Shown here piece after piece: positions 23,101 through 34,763 of a stretch of DNA of 46,693 nt. The stretch's first letter is position 1; each line of letters opens with the position of its first letter. Made by a program: the position numbers and the translations under genes. Source of the DNA: Lingula anatina (Eukaryota > Brachiopoda > Lingulata > Lingulida > Lingulidae); assembly GCF_001039355.2 (NCBI RefSeq), contig NW_019775622.1, forward strand, positions 126,001-172,693. Reading direction: 5' to 3'. The notes below the pieces were generated by a model. It made no database searches. It was given only the letters and a program-made list of their open reading frames with translations, and was not told the origin of the DNA.

Positions 23101-26100
23101 TTATGAAAATGTTACTGCAGTTTTACCTTTCTAGAAATCCTCAGACTACTTGGACTGTCTTGGGTAAATTGCACATGCTCTTACTCTGACGTAGAGTCTA
23201 GACCCAGTAATAAGAGTGCATGTAAGGCAATGCTGGAGGGTTCCGGAAGAGACGGAAGAGACGCTGTGTTTGTATATTTGTCAGGATGTGTCCCGGGGAG
23301 GTTGCACAACATTGTTAATTGATTGATCCTGTTATAGGTTTCCTTTTCTAATTAAGTCAACTCTTCTTGTCAGTGATTAAGAAAACCAAAACAAACTAAA
23401 TAAAAAAAAACAAAACAAAACAAACAAAAAAAAAAACTGGAACAAAATTGTGTGAAATTCCTACTACTTTTTGTTCTTATTTCATCAGTTCTGTATTTGT
23501 TAAATACAATTGTACAGAGATTTTATATGTACTTCAAAATGAGAAATTAATTACTACATCATCAAGTGACCCAAAAACTTGTGAAAAGTATAGAAAAGTT
23601 CTTCTTTTTGGCTTAGAAGTCAGATTTTGTCAATGTGGAGACCCCCAGTGCAGCTGTATTTTGTAAATGCAACTGAACAAGACTTGTTGGCTCAAATACT
23701 AATATAGCAAATGTTTGAAGGAAAATGTAATCAAATAGTGAATTTATTTATTTCCCTGACTTCAAAGAAGCAAATGCAAATCCAATTTCTTTTTATAAAA
23801 AAGAACTGAATTTTTGTCGTAATAACGTGCTAAAAATTTGGTAGAGTTGAAGTAATCCCAGTAATGATCAGAAGTTAGATTTAAGACAGGTGATCTTAAC
23901 AGTAATTTTTGCTGCTTACCAGGCAGTATAGCTAGTAGATGGTTTTGAAAAAAAGAAACCTAACTATGTAGCTGAAATTGCTTGATGAAATGCCAGTTGA
24001 CGGTAATCATGTACCTTGTTTATTGGGTAAATAACAAGTACCTGTTGCAGCATGTGATACCCACTGTATGCTTAGACATGCAACTTACTTAGCAGGCCTG
24101 TAGCCAGCAATAGCAAAGCTGTTTCTCCTGAAAAAGTCAACCCTTTTACTGTGAAATACCTGTGTTATCTTAGAAACTAGACAGAATTTTGTAACAGAGT
24201 GATTCTTTTCCCAAATGGGTGGTTCTTTCAAACCTGTCCTCCCCCCCCCCCCCCCCCTCCACCACATTCCTTCAAGACTGCTTGGGTAAGATGTCAGGTA
24301 AAAACTGGCCTAAAATTTGGGCACACGCAGAAATATCAGATGTTTTCTTTTAATTCTAATAAAATGTGCACATCAATAATAATGTGAAAATCAACTGATT
24401 AGATATCAATGTATACGAGTACTGGTACAACGTACATTTGGCGTGTATACAAATATTAGCAATTTTCATTTGATCCAAAGTTTTACTCAAATAGGTTAGC
24501 CCTCTTCAAACAGCTAGTTGAGATAAATCAGTGACAAATTAAATGTGAAATACTTTTCCCACATCTTTCAAGAAAAAAATGTTAAATTATTAGTTTGAAA
24601 TATTTTTATTTTTTTTAATTTTTATAGATTTTGATTGCATTGAATAATTTATCTTATTGCTCACTGCCAGCCTTACCTTTTCTATCCTTTTATCCAATTT
24701 GTAGATAAATTTGCTTATGTTTACATATAGAAGAAAATCCATTACTAATTTCCTTTATTATGTGTCTTCAAGGGCTTACCAAAATATCTGTGTTTACTAC
24801 TTGTCCAAGCAAAGTAATGTACCTTTGACATTAGCTTTATGTCATACATGTACCCAACCACATACTTTATCTTAACACAAATACACAATGTTCCATCTTT
24901 TTACATTTTCAGATACAAAGAGTATGACTGTTGTATTGGCTATGAAAAAATTCCTGGCTACCCAGGGTGCTCAAAAGGTAAACTTTGAATGAAATGTCAG
25001 TATTTGACTCTTTCTCTGTGTGTGTGTGTGTGTGTGCACGCGTGCGTGTGTGCGTGTGTGTGTGCATGTTATTCAACTTTATGTAACAGTTGGTTTGAAA
25101 ATCAAAAAAGCAAATTTGCAGTTGATAGCCCTGGTATTTTGAATAAGATGTATAGATTGTAAGATGATTAATGAAGTGATGAAGAAAATAAGAATTTATT
25201 ATGAATTACTTCTGTTTTCCTTGTGTACTTCAGCCACCCCCCTCAAAGACTTGATGGAAACACTTGCTGATGTTGGTGCCACAGAGTTCCTCAATGCTGC
25301 CAGGTATTCTGGCGTCCAGTACACCCTCTCTCGCACTGGACCATACACTTTATTTGCCCCAGTGAATGAGGTCTTCAACAAGACCAGTAAAGACCTCAGA
25401 AGAAGGCTAAGGACCAGTCAAGGTAGGGCATATCTGGCACCCTGTCCCAAGGATTATATTATGTGCATCAAATATTTGAAGTTTTTGGTTTAATCAGTTT
25501 CTGATCTTTTACATGTACTAATCATTGGTTTTAGACTTTGCTGCCAACTTGAAATATATGTGGGTACATGTATGATTACTCATTATATACTTATTTTACA
25601 GTCATGCATTATGCAGACAGAAGAAATTATAGCTATAGATGAAAATTTGATGAAGTAGATTATATAGATGAAGTACATTTTACAAGATTTAATGAGACAT
25701 TGCACCTTTGACATGTTTTCATACAAAAAAATATAATCTATCAAATATATATTTGCTTGCATGTGACCGTAAAAAAGGATTAAAATATTGAGTTACTGTA
25801 TTAAGTATATAACTTTTACATCAAAACTGTTATCAGCCTAAATTAATATTTTAATTGAAAGACAAATTGAGTAGATAATGAGAAATTTAACATTTTTCCA
25901 CCCAGGTTTCCAGTACCATGTTGTAAAGAATGGGGTAGAGCTGAAAGACTTTGATGATGAACTTGAGCTTGAGACACTGGCAATTCCTGGAAAGGTGGTG
26001 GTCAACAACAAGGAAACTGGAGTGAGTGTGAGCATGTGCTGAGTGGCCAACAATCCTCCATCAGGGATTTGGAAAATATTTCTCAAACAACTAATCGGAA

Positions 26101-27424
26101 AAGCGCCAAATGTACAGAGCTTTTCCTGCTTTAAGTCTAATCGATAGCAATAAATACATCAAATTAAGAACAGTGAAGTGCATGTACTTTCAGTAAGACT
26201 GATACAAGGGTTGAAACATATAGCATGGTGTACATTTATGAAAATTTAAATCAGGCTCATTGGTGCATCCAGATTGGGAATGTGATTCAGTTGTAATGAA
26301 TTTGAAAGGTAATGCTGATATATTTTAAGGCTTCAATTTTTATAAAGACACATGGACTGATTTTCAATTATCAAAGGATTGATTCAGTGCTGGACATTTT
26401 TATTCCATTCAGATCACCACTGTCAATTGTGCCAGGATAACTCGTCCCAACATCCCTGCAACCAATGGCATCATCCATCTTATCGACAAGATTTTAGATC
26501 GTTACCCAGAAACCATCACTAATATCATCTACCAAGACAAGCGCCTGCAGACCCTCCAAGACCTGATAGCCAGAACCAGGCTGACAGACCCACTGATGAG
26601 AAATGGTCCCTTTACCGTCTTTGCCCCCACCGTGGATGCCTTCAAGAAGATCCCATCTGAGGTCTTGACTAATATCCTCGCTAACACAGAGGCCCTGACT
26701 AGTAAGCTTATGTCTTAATTGCATGGCTAGAGAGATGGAAAAAGATTGTTTTACAAGATAGCGAATAAACATTTACTTACTGTTTTCATTTGTTTGCACT
26801 GAACTTTTTTTTCAGTTTTGACATCTATTTTCTTTTGTAAGAGTCTATAGAAGCTGAGCATATTGATTGTTTGATGTGTTTGATTATTTTAATATATGTA
26901 AGCTGTCACTGCAGAATAAAAACAAAAGCTGGACTTGCAGCCCTCATTTTTTTTTCATCTATAAAGGTTTTTTTTTCATTTTGAAGAAATAAACCTTTTA
27001 CTTCCTGGAGAAAATGCTTAGAACTCAGGTAAAACTTTGAATCTGAGCAGACCTTTTCCAGCCAGAAGTGTGGTTAATTTGAACCTCCACCTGTTCCAAT
27101 GGGCATGTATCCTGTAAAAGTTTAATATGGTTGAATTTTTTCTTTCCAGAAATTCTCCAGCACCATGTTGTGAAAGGTACCATCTGCTCTAACTTTATTA
27201 CTCGCAAGCAGACGTTGAAAACACTGGCAGGTTCAAAACTGGAGGCAGACTGTGACCGAAGTGGCGTCACTCTTAACAAACTGAAGGCAAGAATAGTTGA
27301 ACCAGATATCATAGCGTCCAATGGAGTTGTTCACATGATTGATACTGTTCTGATGCCAGTTGAAGGTAAGACTGAACAATCCTAGCTTTACCACATGTAG
27401 CAGTGTGTTTCCTTTTTTAATTTC

Positions 27425-27514
<90 letters not shown>

Positions 27515-29962
27515 GTGTACTTGCAATTTATTTTAATTTTTTTGCCATTTTTTCACTAATTACTTTAGAGTGAACATTTAACAAAATTTTTTAGATGAAA
27601 ATTATTTGGTTGCAGCTAAAACCCTGCTTGATAGAGCAGAAGAACTTGGGTTGAAGACATTTGTGAAATTGCTCAAGCAAGCTGGACTGGACAAAGACTT
27701 GGCCCTGTATTCATCTGGCCCATATACACTCTTTGCACCCAGTGATTATGCTTTCAGTGGTGAGAAATGATTTTTTTTAAATCAGTAGTTTTGTTTTCAT
27801 TGATTTCTACATAACCCAACAGTTTTGGTATTTTAATGACAGAAATGTGTAATTTTACCTGTATTTCAAGTCTCTACCTGTATTTTTACCTGGCAGTTAA
27901 AATTGTAGAAAGGTTAAAATGTGCTTTCTCCTTATTTTTTCAAATAAAGTTTGTCAGTGTCTATGTAAAAGCACAGTATCTCAAGTTTACAGTAGTGTGA
28001 TAGAGCAAAACCAGTGATCTAGGCTTCATTCACATGCAATGTCTATTTTCTAAATTCTATTTTCTATTCGCGGTATATCTTATGATCACGGTCTGTGCCC
28101 TGAATATCCCGCGGTGTAATTACTGGCAGTGCGAGCCAGTTACTATAAGTTACTATAAGTAACTGGCTCGCGCTGCCAGTAATTTCGCCGCGGGATATTA
28201 AGGGCACAGACCATGATCATAAGACATACCGCCAGTGTTTACCTCTTAGGAAAATAAGTTGCTGGACCGAAAGCTCAGCCATCTTGAAAATTAGCTGGCT
28301 AGAATGCCTGCCGGGCGGGAAAACTTCTCTGCCCGTTCTGAAAGTTGTCTGCCCCAGGCAGACGGTCCAGCCTTAATTTCTAACACCGCATACCGCGAAT
28401 AGAAAATAGAATTTAGAAAATAGACATTGCATGTGAATGAAGCCCTAGTTTCAAAATGTGGTAGAGAAGTTTGGGCTCACAATCTGTTGATTGCAACCAG
28501 TGCAACTAACACAGTGGAACTCACAATTCTTTTCCAGCAATGCGAAGAGACAGAAGTGCCAAAGTAAACTCAGATAAAGACTTTCTGAGAAATGTGCTGA
28601 ATTTCCACATTGGTTTTGGTAAGATCATGTCCAATCAACTGGTGGATGACACCACGGTGGACACCAAGTTGTATCCACGGAAACTGAGGATCAATGTGTA
28701 CAGAGCAGTAAGTTACAGCACATACTATTAGGACAGGTTGTCTATGTCTCTTCTCATCACCACAATTTGCAATGTGTCCCAAATTGCACAATGTTTTTTT
28801 TTTTAATATCTTCACAAGTAGAGATGGGATGGGGGATTGATATAAAATGCCCTTCCTCTGACCCTAGTTATCCTGGAACAAAACAATGTCCTCACCAGAG
28901 GGCTGATTAGAATTTGGAGATTGACTAAAACTTTTCTGTTCATGTCATATCTATGAACCGCTGAGAGTTATTTGTGATATTATAAATAAAATATTACATA
29001 TGAGTTATATTGTACAGGTCATTCAGTGATGCTGTTTTACTCAATTTCCAGTTGAATTATTAGTCCATCTTTCATGTGAAAAGAGCTTATCTGAAAAGGA
29101 TGAGAAGTTTTCACAATGCCTTGGGCTTTTCACAATATTGTCACAGTTTGTATTTGTCATCCTGATTTTGTGATCTTAGATTTTCACTTTCATAGTTTTC
29201 ACAATAATACTCATAGAGACTTCAAGATGTCGTTTTTCTTCTTTACACATTACTTTATTACTTATCTTTGTATATGTTTGCAGATACTGGGGTATAGGTT
29301 AAAAGAGAATCTGGTACACAGTTTGTCACTTTTTAATTTTTTTTTTTTTTTTTTTTTTCTTTTTTTNTGCGAGCACTGGTACAACGTACATTTGGCGTGT
29401 ATACAAATATTAGCAATTTTCATTTGATCCAAAGTTTTACTCAAATAGGTTAGCCCTCTTCAAACAGCTAGTTGAGATAAATCAGTGACAAATTAAATGT
29501 GAAATACTTTTCCCACATCTTTCAAGAAAAAAATGTTAAATTATTAGTTTGAAATATTTTTATTTTTTTTAATTTTTATAGATTTTGATTGCATTGAATA
29601 ATTTATCTTATTGCTCACTGCCAGCCTTACCTTTTCTATCATTTTATCCAATTTGTAGATAAATTTGCTTATGTTTACATATAGAAGAAAATCCATTACT
29701 AATTTCCTTTATTATGTGTCTTCAAGGGCTTACCAAAATATCTGTGTTTACTACTTGTTCAAGCAAAGTAATGTACCTTTGACATTCACCTTATGTCATA
29801 CATGTACCCAATCACATACTTAATCTTAACACAAATACACAATGTTCCACCTTTTTATATTTTCAGATACAAAGAGTATGACTGTTGTATTGGCTATGAA
29901 AAAATTCCTGGCTACCCAGGGTGCTCAAAAGGTAAACTTTGAAATTAAATGTCAGTATTTGC

Positions 29963-30004
<42 letters not shown>

Positions 30005-33000
30005 GGGTGGATTGAGGCCATCTTCTGGGTCTTCTTGAAGACGGTCATATTTTCAAGTTTACATTGATGGGTATCTAATTTTTTCTGTCGGAAAACAGTC
30101 AGAATTGGAGGATAGATCAACGAAGAAAATTTGGAAGACTGTCAGAATTTATCTCTGGATCCACCCCTGTCTGTGTGTGTGTGTTATTCAACTTTATGTA
30201 ACAGTGGGTTTGAAAACCAAAGAAGCAAGTTTGTAGTTGATAGCCCTGGTATTTTGATTAAGATGTATAGATTGTTAGATGATTAATGAAGTGATGAAGA
30301 AAATAAGAATTGATTATGAATTACTTCTGTTTTTCTTTGTGAACTTCAGCCACCCCCCTCAAAGACTTGATGGAAACACTTGCTGATGTTGGTGCCACAG
30401 AGTTTCTCAATGCTGCCAGGTATTCTGGCGTCCAGTACACCCTCTCTCGCACTGGACCATACACTTTATTTGCCCCAGTGAATGAGGTCTTCAACAAGAC
30501 CAGTAAAGACCTCAGAAGAAGGCTAAGGACCAGTCAAGGTAGGGCATATCTGGCACCTTGTCCCAAGGATTATGTGCATCAAATATTTGAAGTTTTTGGT
30601 TTAATCAGTTTCTGATCTTTTACATGTACTAATCATTGGTTTTAGACTTTGCTGCCAACTTGAAATATATGTGGGTACATGTATGATTACTCATTATATA
30701 CTTATTTTACAGTCATGCATTGTGCAGACAAAAGAAATAGCTATAGATGAAAATTTGATGAAGTAGATGATATAGATGAAGTACATTTTACAAGATTTAA
30801 TGAGACATTGCACCTTTGACATGTTTTCATACAAAAAAATATAATCTAACAAATATATATTTGCTTGCATGTGACCGTAAAAAAGGATTAAAATATTGAG
30901 TTACTGTATTAAGTAAAATATAATCTTTCAATATAACTTTTACATCAAAGCTGTTATCAGCCTAAATTAATATTTTAATTGAAAGACAAATTGAGTAGAT
31001 AATGAGAAATTTAACATTTTTCCACCCAGGTTTCCAGTACCATGTTGTAAAGAATGGGGTAGAGCTGAAAGACTTTGATGATGAACTTGAGCTTGAGACA
31101 CTGGCAATTCCTGGAAAGGTGGTGGTCAACAACAAGGAAACTGGAGTGAGTGTGAGCATGTGCTGAGTGGCCAACAATCCTCCATCAGGGATTTGGAAAA
31201 TATTTCTCAAACAACTAGTCGGAAAAGCACCAAATGTACAGAGCTTTTCCTGCTTTAAGTCTAATCGATAGCAATAAATACATCAAATTAAGAACAGTGA
31301 AGTGCATGTACTTTCAGTAAGACTGATACAAGGGTTGAAACATATAGCATGGTGTACATTTATGAAAATTTAAAACAGGCTCATTGGTGCATCCAGATTG
31401 GGAATGTGATTCAGTTGTAATGAATTTGAAAGGTAATGCTGATATATTTTAAGGCTTCAATTTTTATAAAGACACATGGACTGATTTTCAATTATCAAAG
31501 GATTGATCCAGTGCTGGACATTTTTATTCCATTCAGATCACCACTGTCAATTGTGCCAGGATAACTCGTCCCAACATCCCTGCAACCAATGGCATCATCC
31601 ATCTTATCGACAAGATTTTAGATCGTTACCCAGAAACCATCACTAATATCATCTACCAAGACAAGCGCCTGCAGACCCTCCAAGACCTGATTGCCAGAAC
31701 CAGGCTGACAGATCCCCTGATGAGAAATGGCCCCTTTACTGTCTTTGCCCCCACCGTGGATGCCTTCAAGAAGATCCCCTCTGAGGTCCTGACTAATATC
31801 CTCGCTAACACAGAAGCACTGACAAGTAAGGTCTTGGCTAGAGAAGAGATGGAAACAGAGTGTTTTACAAGATAGCAAATAAACATTTACTTACTGTTTT
31901 CATTTGTTTGCTATGAACTTTTTTTTCAGTTTTGACATCTATGTTCTTTTGTAAGAGCCTATAGAAGCTGAGCATATTGATTGTTTGATGTGTTTGATTG
32001 TTTTAATATATGTAAGCTGTCACTGCAGAATAAAAACAAAAGCTGGACTTGTAGCCCTCATTTTTTTTTTTTTTTTTCATCTATAAAGGTTTTTTTTTTT
32101 TCATTTTGAAGAAATAAACCTTTTTACCGGCTGGAGAAAAGGCTTAGAACTCTGGTAAAACTTTGAATCTGAGCAGACCTTTTCCAGCCAGAAGTGTGGC
32201 TAATTTGAACCTCCGCCTGTTCCTATGGGCCTGTATCCTGTAAAAGTTTAATATGGTTGAATTTTTTCTTTCCAGAAATTCTCCAGCACCATGTTGTGAA
32301 AGGTACCATCTGCTCTAACTTTATTACTCGCAAGCAGACGTTGAAAACACTGGCAGGTTCAAAACTGGAGGCAGACTGTGACCGGAGTGGCGTCACTCTT
32401 AACAAACTGAAGGCAAGAATAGTAGAACCAGATATCATAGCATCTAATGGAGTTGTTCACATGATTGACACTGTTCTGATGCCAGTTGAAGGTAAGACTG
32501 AACAATCCTAGCTTTACCACATATGTAACAGTATGTCTGCTTTTAAAATTTCTTCATTATTATTATTATTATTATTATTGAAGTCTTCTTGCAATATGTT
32601 TTAATTCTTTGCAATTTCTTTTCTCTTCACTTTAAAATGAACATTTTTAAATGTTAAAATTTGTATATATCTTTAAGATGACAAATTCTTGAGAAGAAAA
32701 TCATTTGGTTGCAGCTAAAACCCTGCTTGATAGAGCAGAAGAACTTGGGCTGAAGACGTTTGTGAAATTGCTCAAGGAAGCTGGACTGGACAAAGACTTG
32801 GCCCTGTATTCATCTGGCCCATATACACTCTTTGCACCCAGTGATTACGCTTTCAGTGGTGAGAAATGATTTTTTTAAATCAGTAGTTTTGTTTTCATTG
32901 ATTTCTACAAACCCAACAGTTTTGGTATTTTAATGACAGAAATGTGTAATTTTACCTGTATTTCAAGTCTCTGCCTGTATTTTTACCTGGCAATTAAAAT

Positions 33001-34726
33001 TGTAACATGTAAAGAGGGTAAAAGTTGCTTTCTGCTGATATTTTCAAATAAAGTTTGTCAATGTTAGAAACTATGTAAAAGCACAGTATCTAAAGTTTAC
33101 AGTAGTGTGATAGAGCAAAATCAGTGATCTAGTCTCAAAATGTGGTAGAGAAGTTTGGGGCTCACAATCTGTTGATTGCAACCAGTACAACTAACACAGT
33201 GGAACTCACAATTCTTTTCCAGCAATGCGAAGAGACAGAAGTGCCAAAGTAAACTCAGATAAAGACTTTCTGAGAAATGTGCTGAATTTCCACATTGGTT
33301 TTGGTAAGATCATGTCCAATCAACTGGTGGATGACACCACGGTGGACACCAAGTTGTATCCACGGAAACTGAGGATCAACGTGTACAGAGCAGTAAGTTA
33401 ATTACAGTACATACTGTTAGATACTAGGACAGGTTATCTAGGTCTTGTCTCATCACCACAATTTGCAATGTGTCCCAAATTGCACAATGTTTTTTTTTTT
33501 TTTAATATCTTCACAAGTAGAGATGGGATGGGGGATTGGTATAAAATGTCCTTCTCCTGACCCAAATTATCCTGGAACAAAACATTATTCTCACCAGAGG
33601 GCTGATTAGAATTTGGAAATTGACTAAAACTTTTCTGTTCATGTCATATCCATGAACCGATAAGAGTTATTTGTGATATTATAAATAAAATATTACATAT
33701 GAGTTATATTGTATAGGTCATTCAGTGATGCTGTTTTACTCAATTTCCAGTTGAATTATTAGTCCATCTTTCGTGTGAAAAGAGCTTATCTGAAAAGGAT
33801 GAAAAGTTTTCACAATGCCTTGGGCTTTTCACAATATTGTCACAGTTTGTATTTGTCATCCTGATTTTGTGATCTTAATTTTTCACTTTCATAATAATAC
33901 TCATAGAGACTTCAAGATGTCGTTTTTCTTCTTTACACATTACTTTATTACTTATCTTTGTATATGTTTGCAGATACTGGGGTATAGGTTAAAAGAGAAT
34001 CTGGTACACAGTTTGTCACTTTTTCATTTTTTTTATTGCATTTTCTGTTTCCTTCATCAGAAATATTTCATCATCTTTATAATAAATTATCCATCTTTTC
34101 AACATTTTCAAGTAATTTCTTGATTTATTATGAAATAGAAAATTGTAGGGATTTAAGTGGTTTGTTTTGCATGTGCTAACCACTTTTATACATGTTTTAT
34201 TTTGCACATTAACTAATATAAATATTTGTATGTGTGTACACCTAATTATTATTTTCTCCTGTTATACTGTTAACCATCTTTTTATTTACTTAAACACCTA
34301 AAGGCTCTGCTTTCTTATAAGAACATCAAATGATCAGTTCAGGCCACTNCATCAAATGATCAGTTCAGGCTACTTAACACTTTTGGTTGAATTTTTACTT
34401 CTTTAAGTCATTAACAATTCAGAGTAATTTGTATAATTTACAGATGTTTAACAACAGCTTTGCTTAGTATTATGCTTGTAACCCTAGCAACCCAGTATAG
34501 AGGCTTCCAGTATTGAAAAGGGAGACTTTGAGGCAGCCAATGGGGTTATCCACATAATTGACCGTGTGATATTCCCTCCAGAACAAACTCTGGACGAGAT
34601 CATGACTGAAGATGAGTGTTTGAGGTACGGTCACACGAGGAATGAATTGCACATCTCAAAATGTCACTGAAACCCTGCAGTAATTTTACACAAAATTTCA
34701 AACAGGATTGATGTATGACATTCTCT

Positions 34727-34763
<37 letters not shown>

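Larger units (their letters stand above)
19392..24912 (+). other. Intron 2 (5.5 kb)
   Basis: The longest intron of the gene apart from the duplicated area. No coding frame is supported. It holds GT and ATT microsatellites, a C17 run, and a perfect 43-base inverted repeat (22964-23006 and 23534-23576). Its last 0.5 kb belongs to duplicated block 1. First long introns of matrix genes often hold enhancers, but none is identified here. Confidence 0.7.
24416..29334. repeat. Large duplicated block, copy 1 (fasciclin exons 3-9)
   Basis: Begins CGAGTACTGGTACAACG and ends GTTTGTCACTTTT. It matches 29370-34024 throughout, in exons and introns. Indels are concentrated in microsatellites and two foldback insertions. 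Exons differ at about 20 silent sites and one replacement site. It ends in polyT, then N, exactly where copy 2 begins. It is probably one haplotype. Confidence 0.9.
29370..34024. repeat. Large duplicated block, copy 2 (fasciclin exons 3-9)
   Basis: Starts three bases after the N at 29367 with CGAGCACTGGTACAACG and continues into the unique sequence that leads to exon 10. It lacks the 423-base foldback element of copy 1 and contains a 168-base one that copy 1 lacks. It is probably the other haplotype, contiguous with the 3' part of the gene. Confidence 0.9.

Noticed and set aside
23160-23225. Short hairpin with ACATGCTCTTACT and AGTAATAAGAGTGCATGT arms
   Set aside because: The arms are short and imperfect. 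It could be chance in this AT-rich intron, so it is not listed as an element.
25838-26086. Minus-strand frames repeated at 25838 and 30962, 26494 and 31618, 27025 and 32223
   Set aside because: They are antisense shadows of fasciclin exons 5, 6 and 7. They repeat only because the block is duplicated.
27233-27526. Minus-strand frame with poly-histidine and poly-asparagine
   Set aside because: It is the ATT/GAT microsatellite plus antisense of exon 7.
24416-34024. A true tandem duplication creating an EMI-FAS1-EMI-FAS1 protein
   Set aside because: The exon 9 to exon 3 junction is out of phase, and the join consists of polyT and N.
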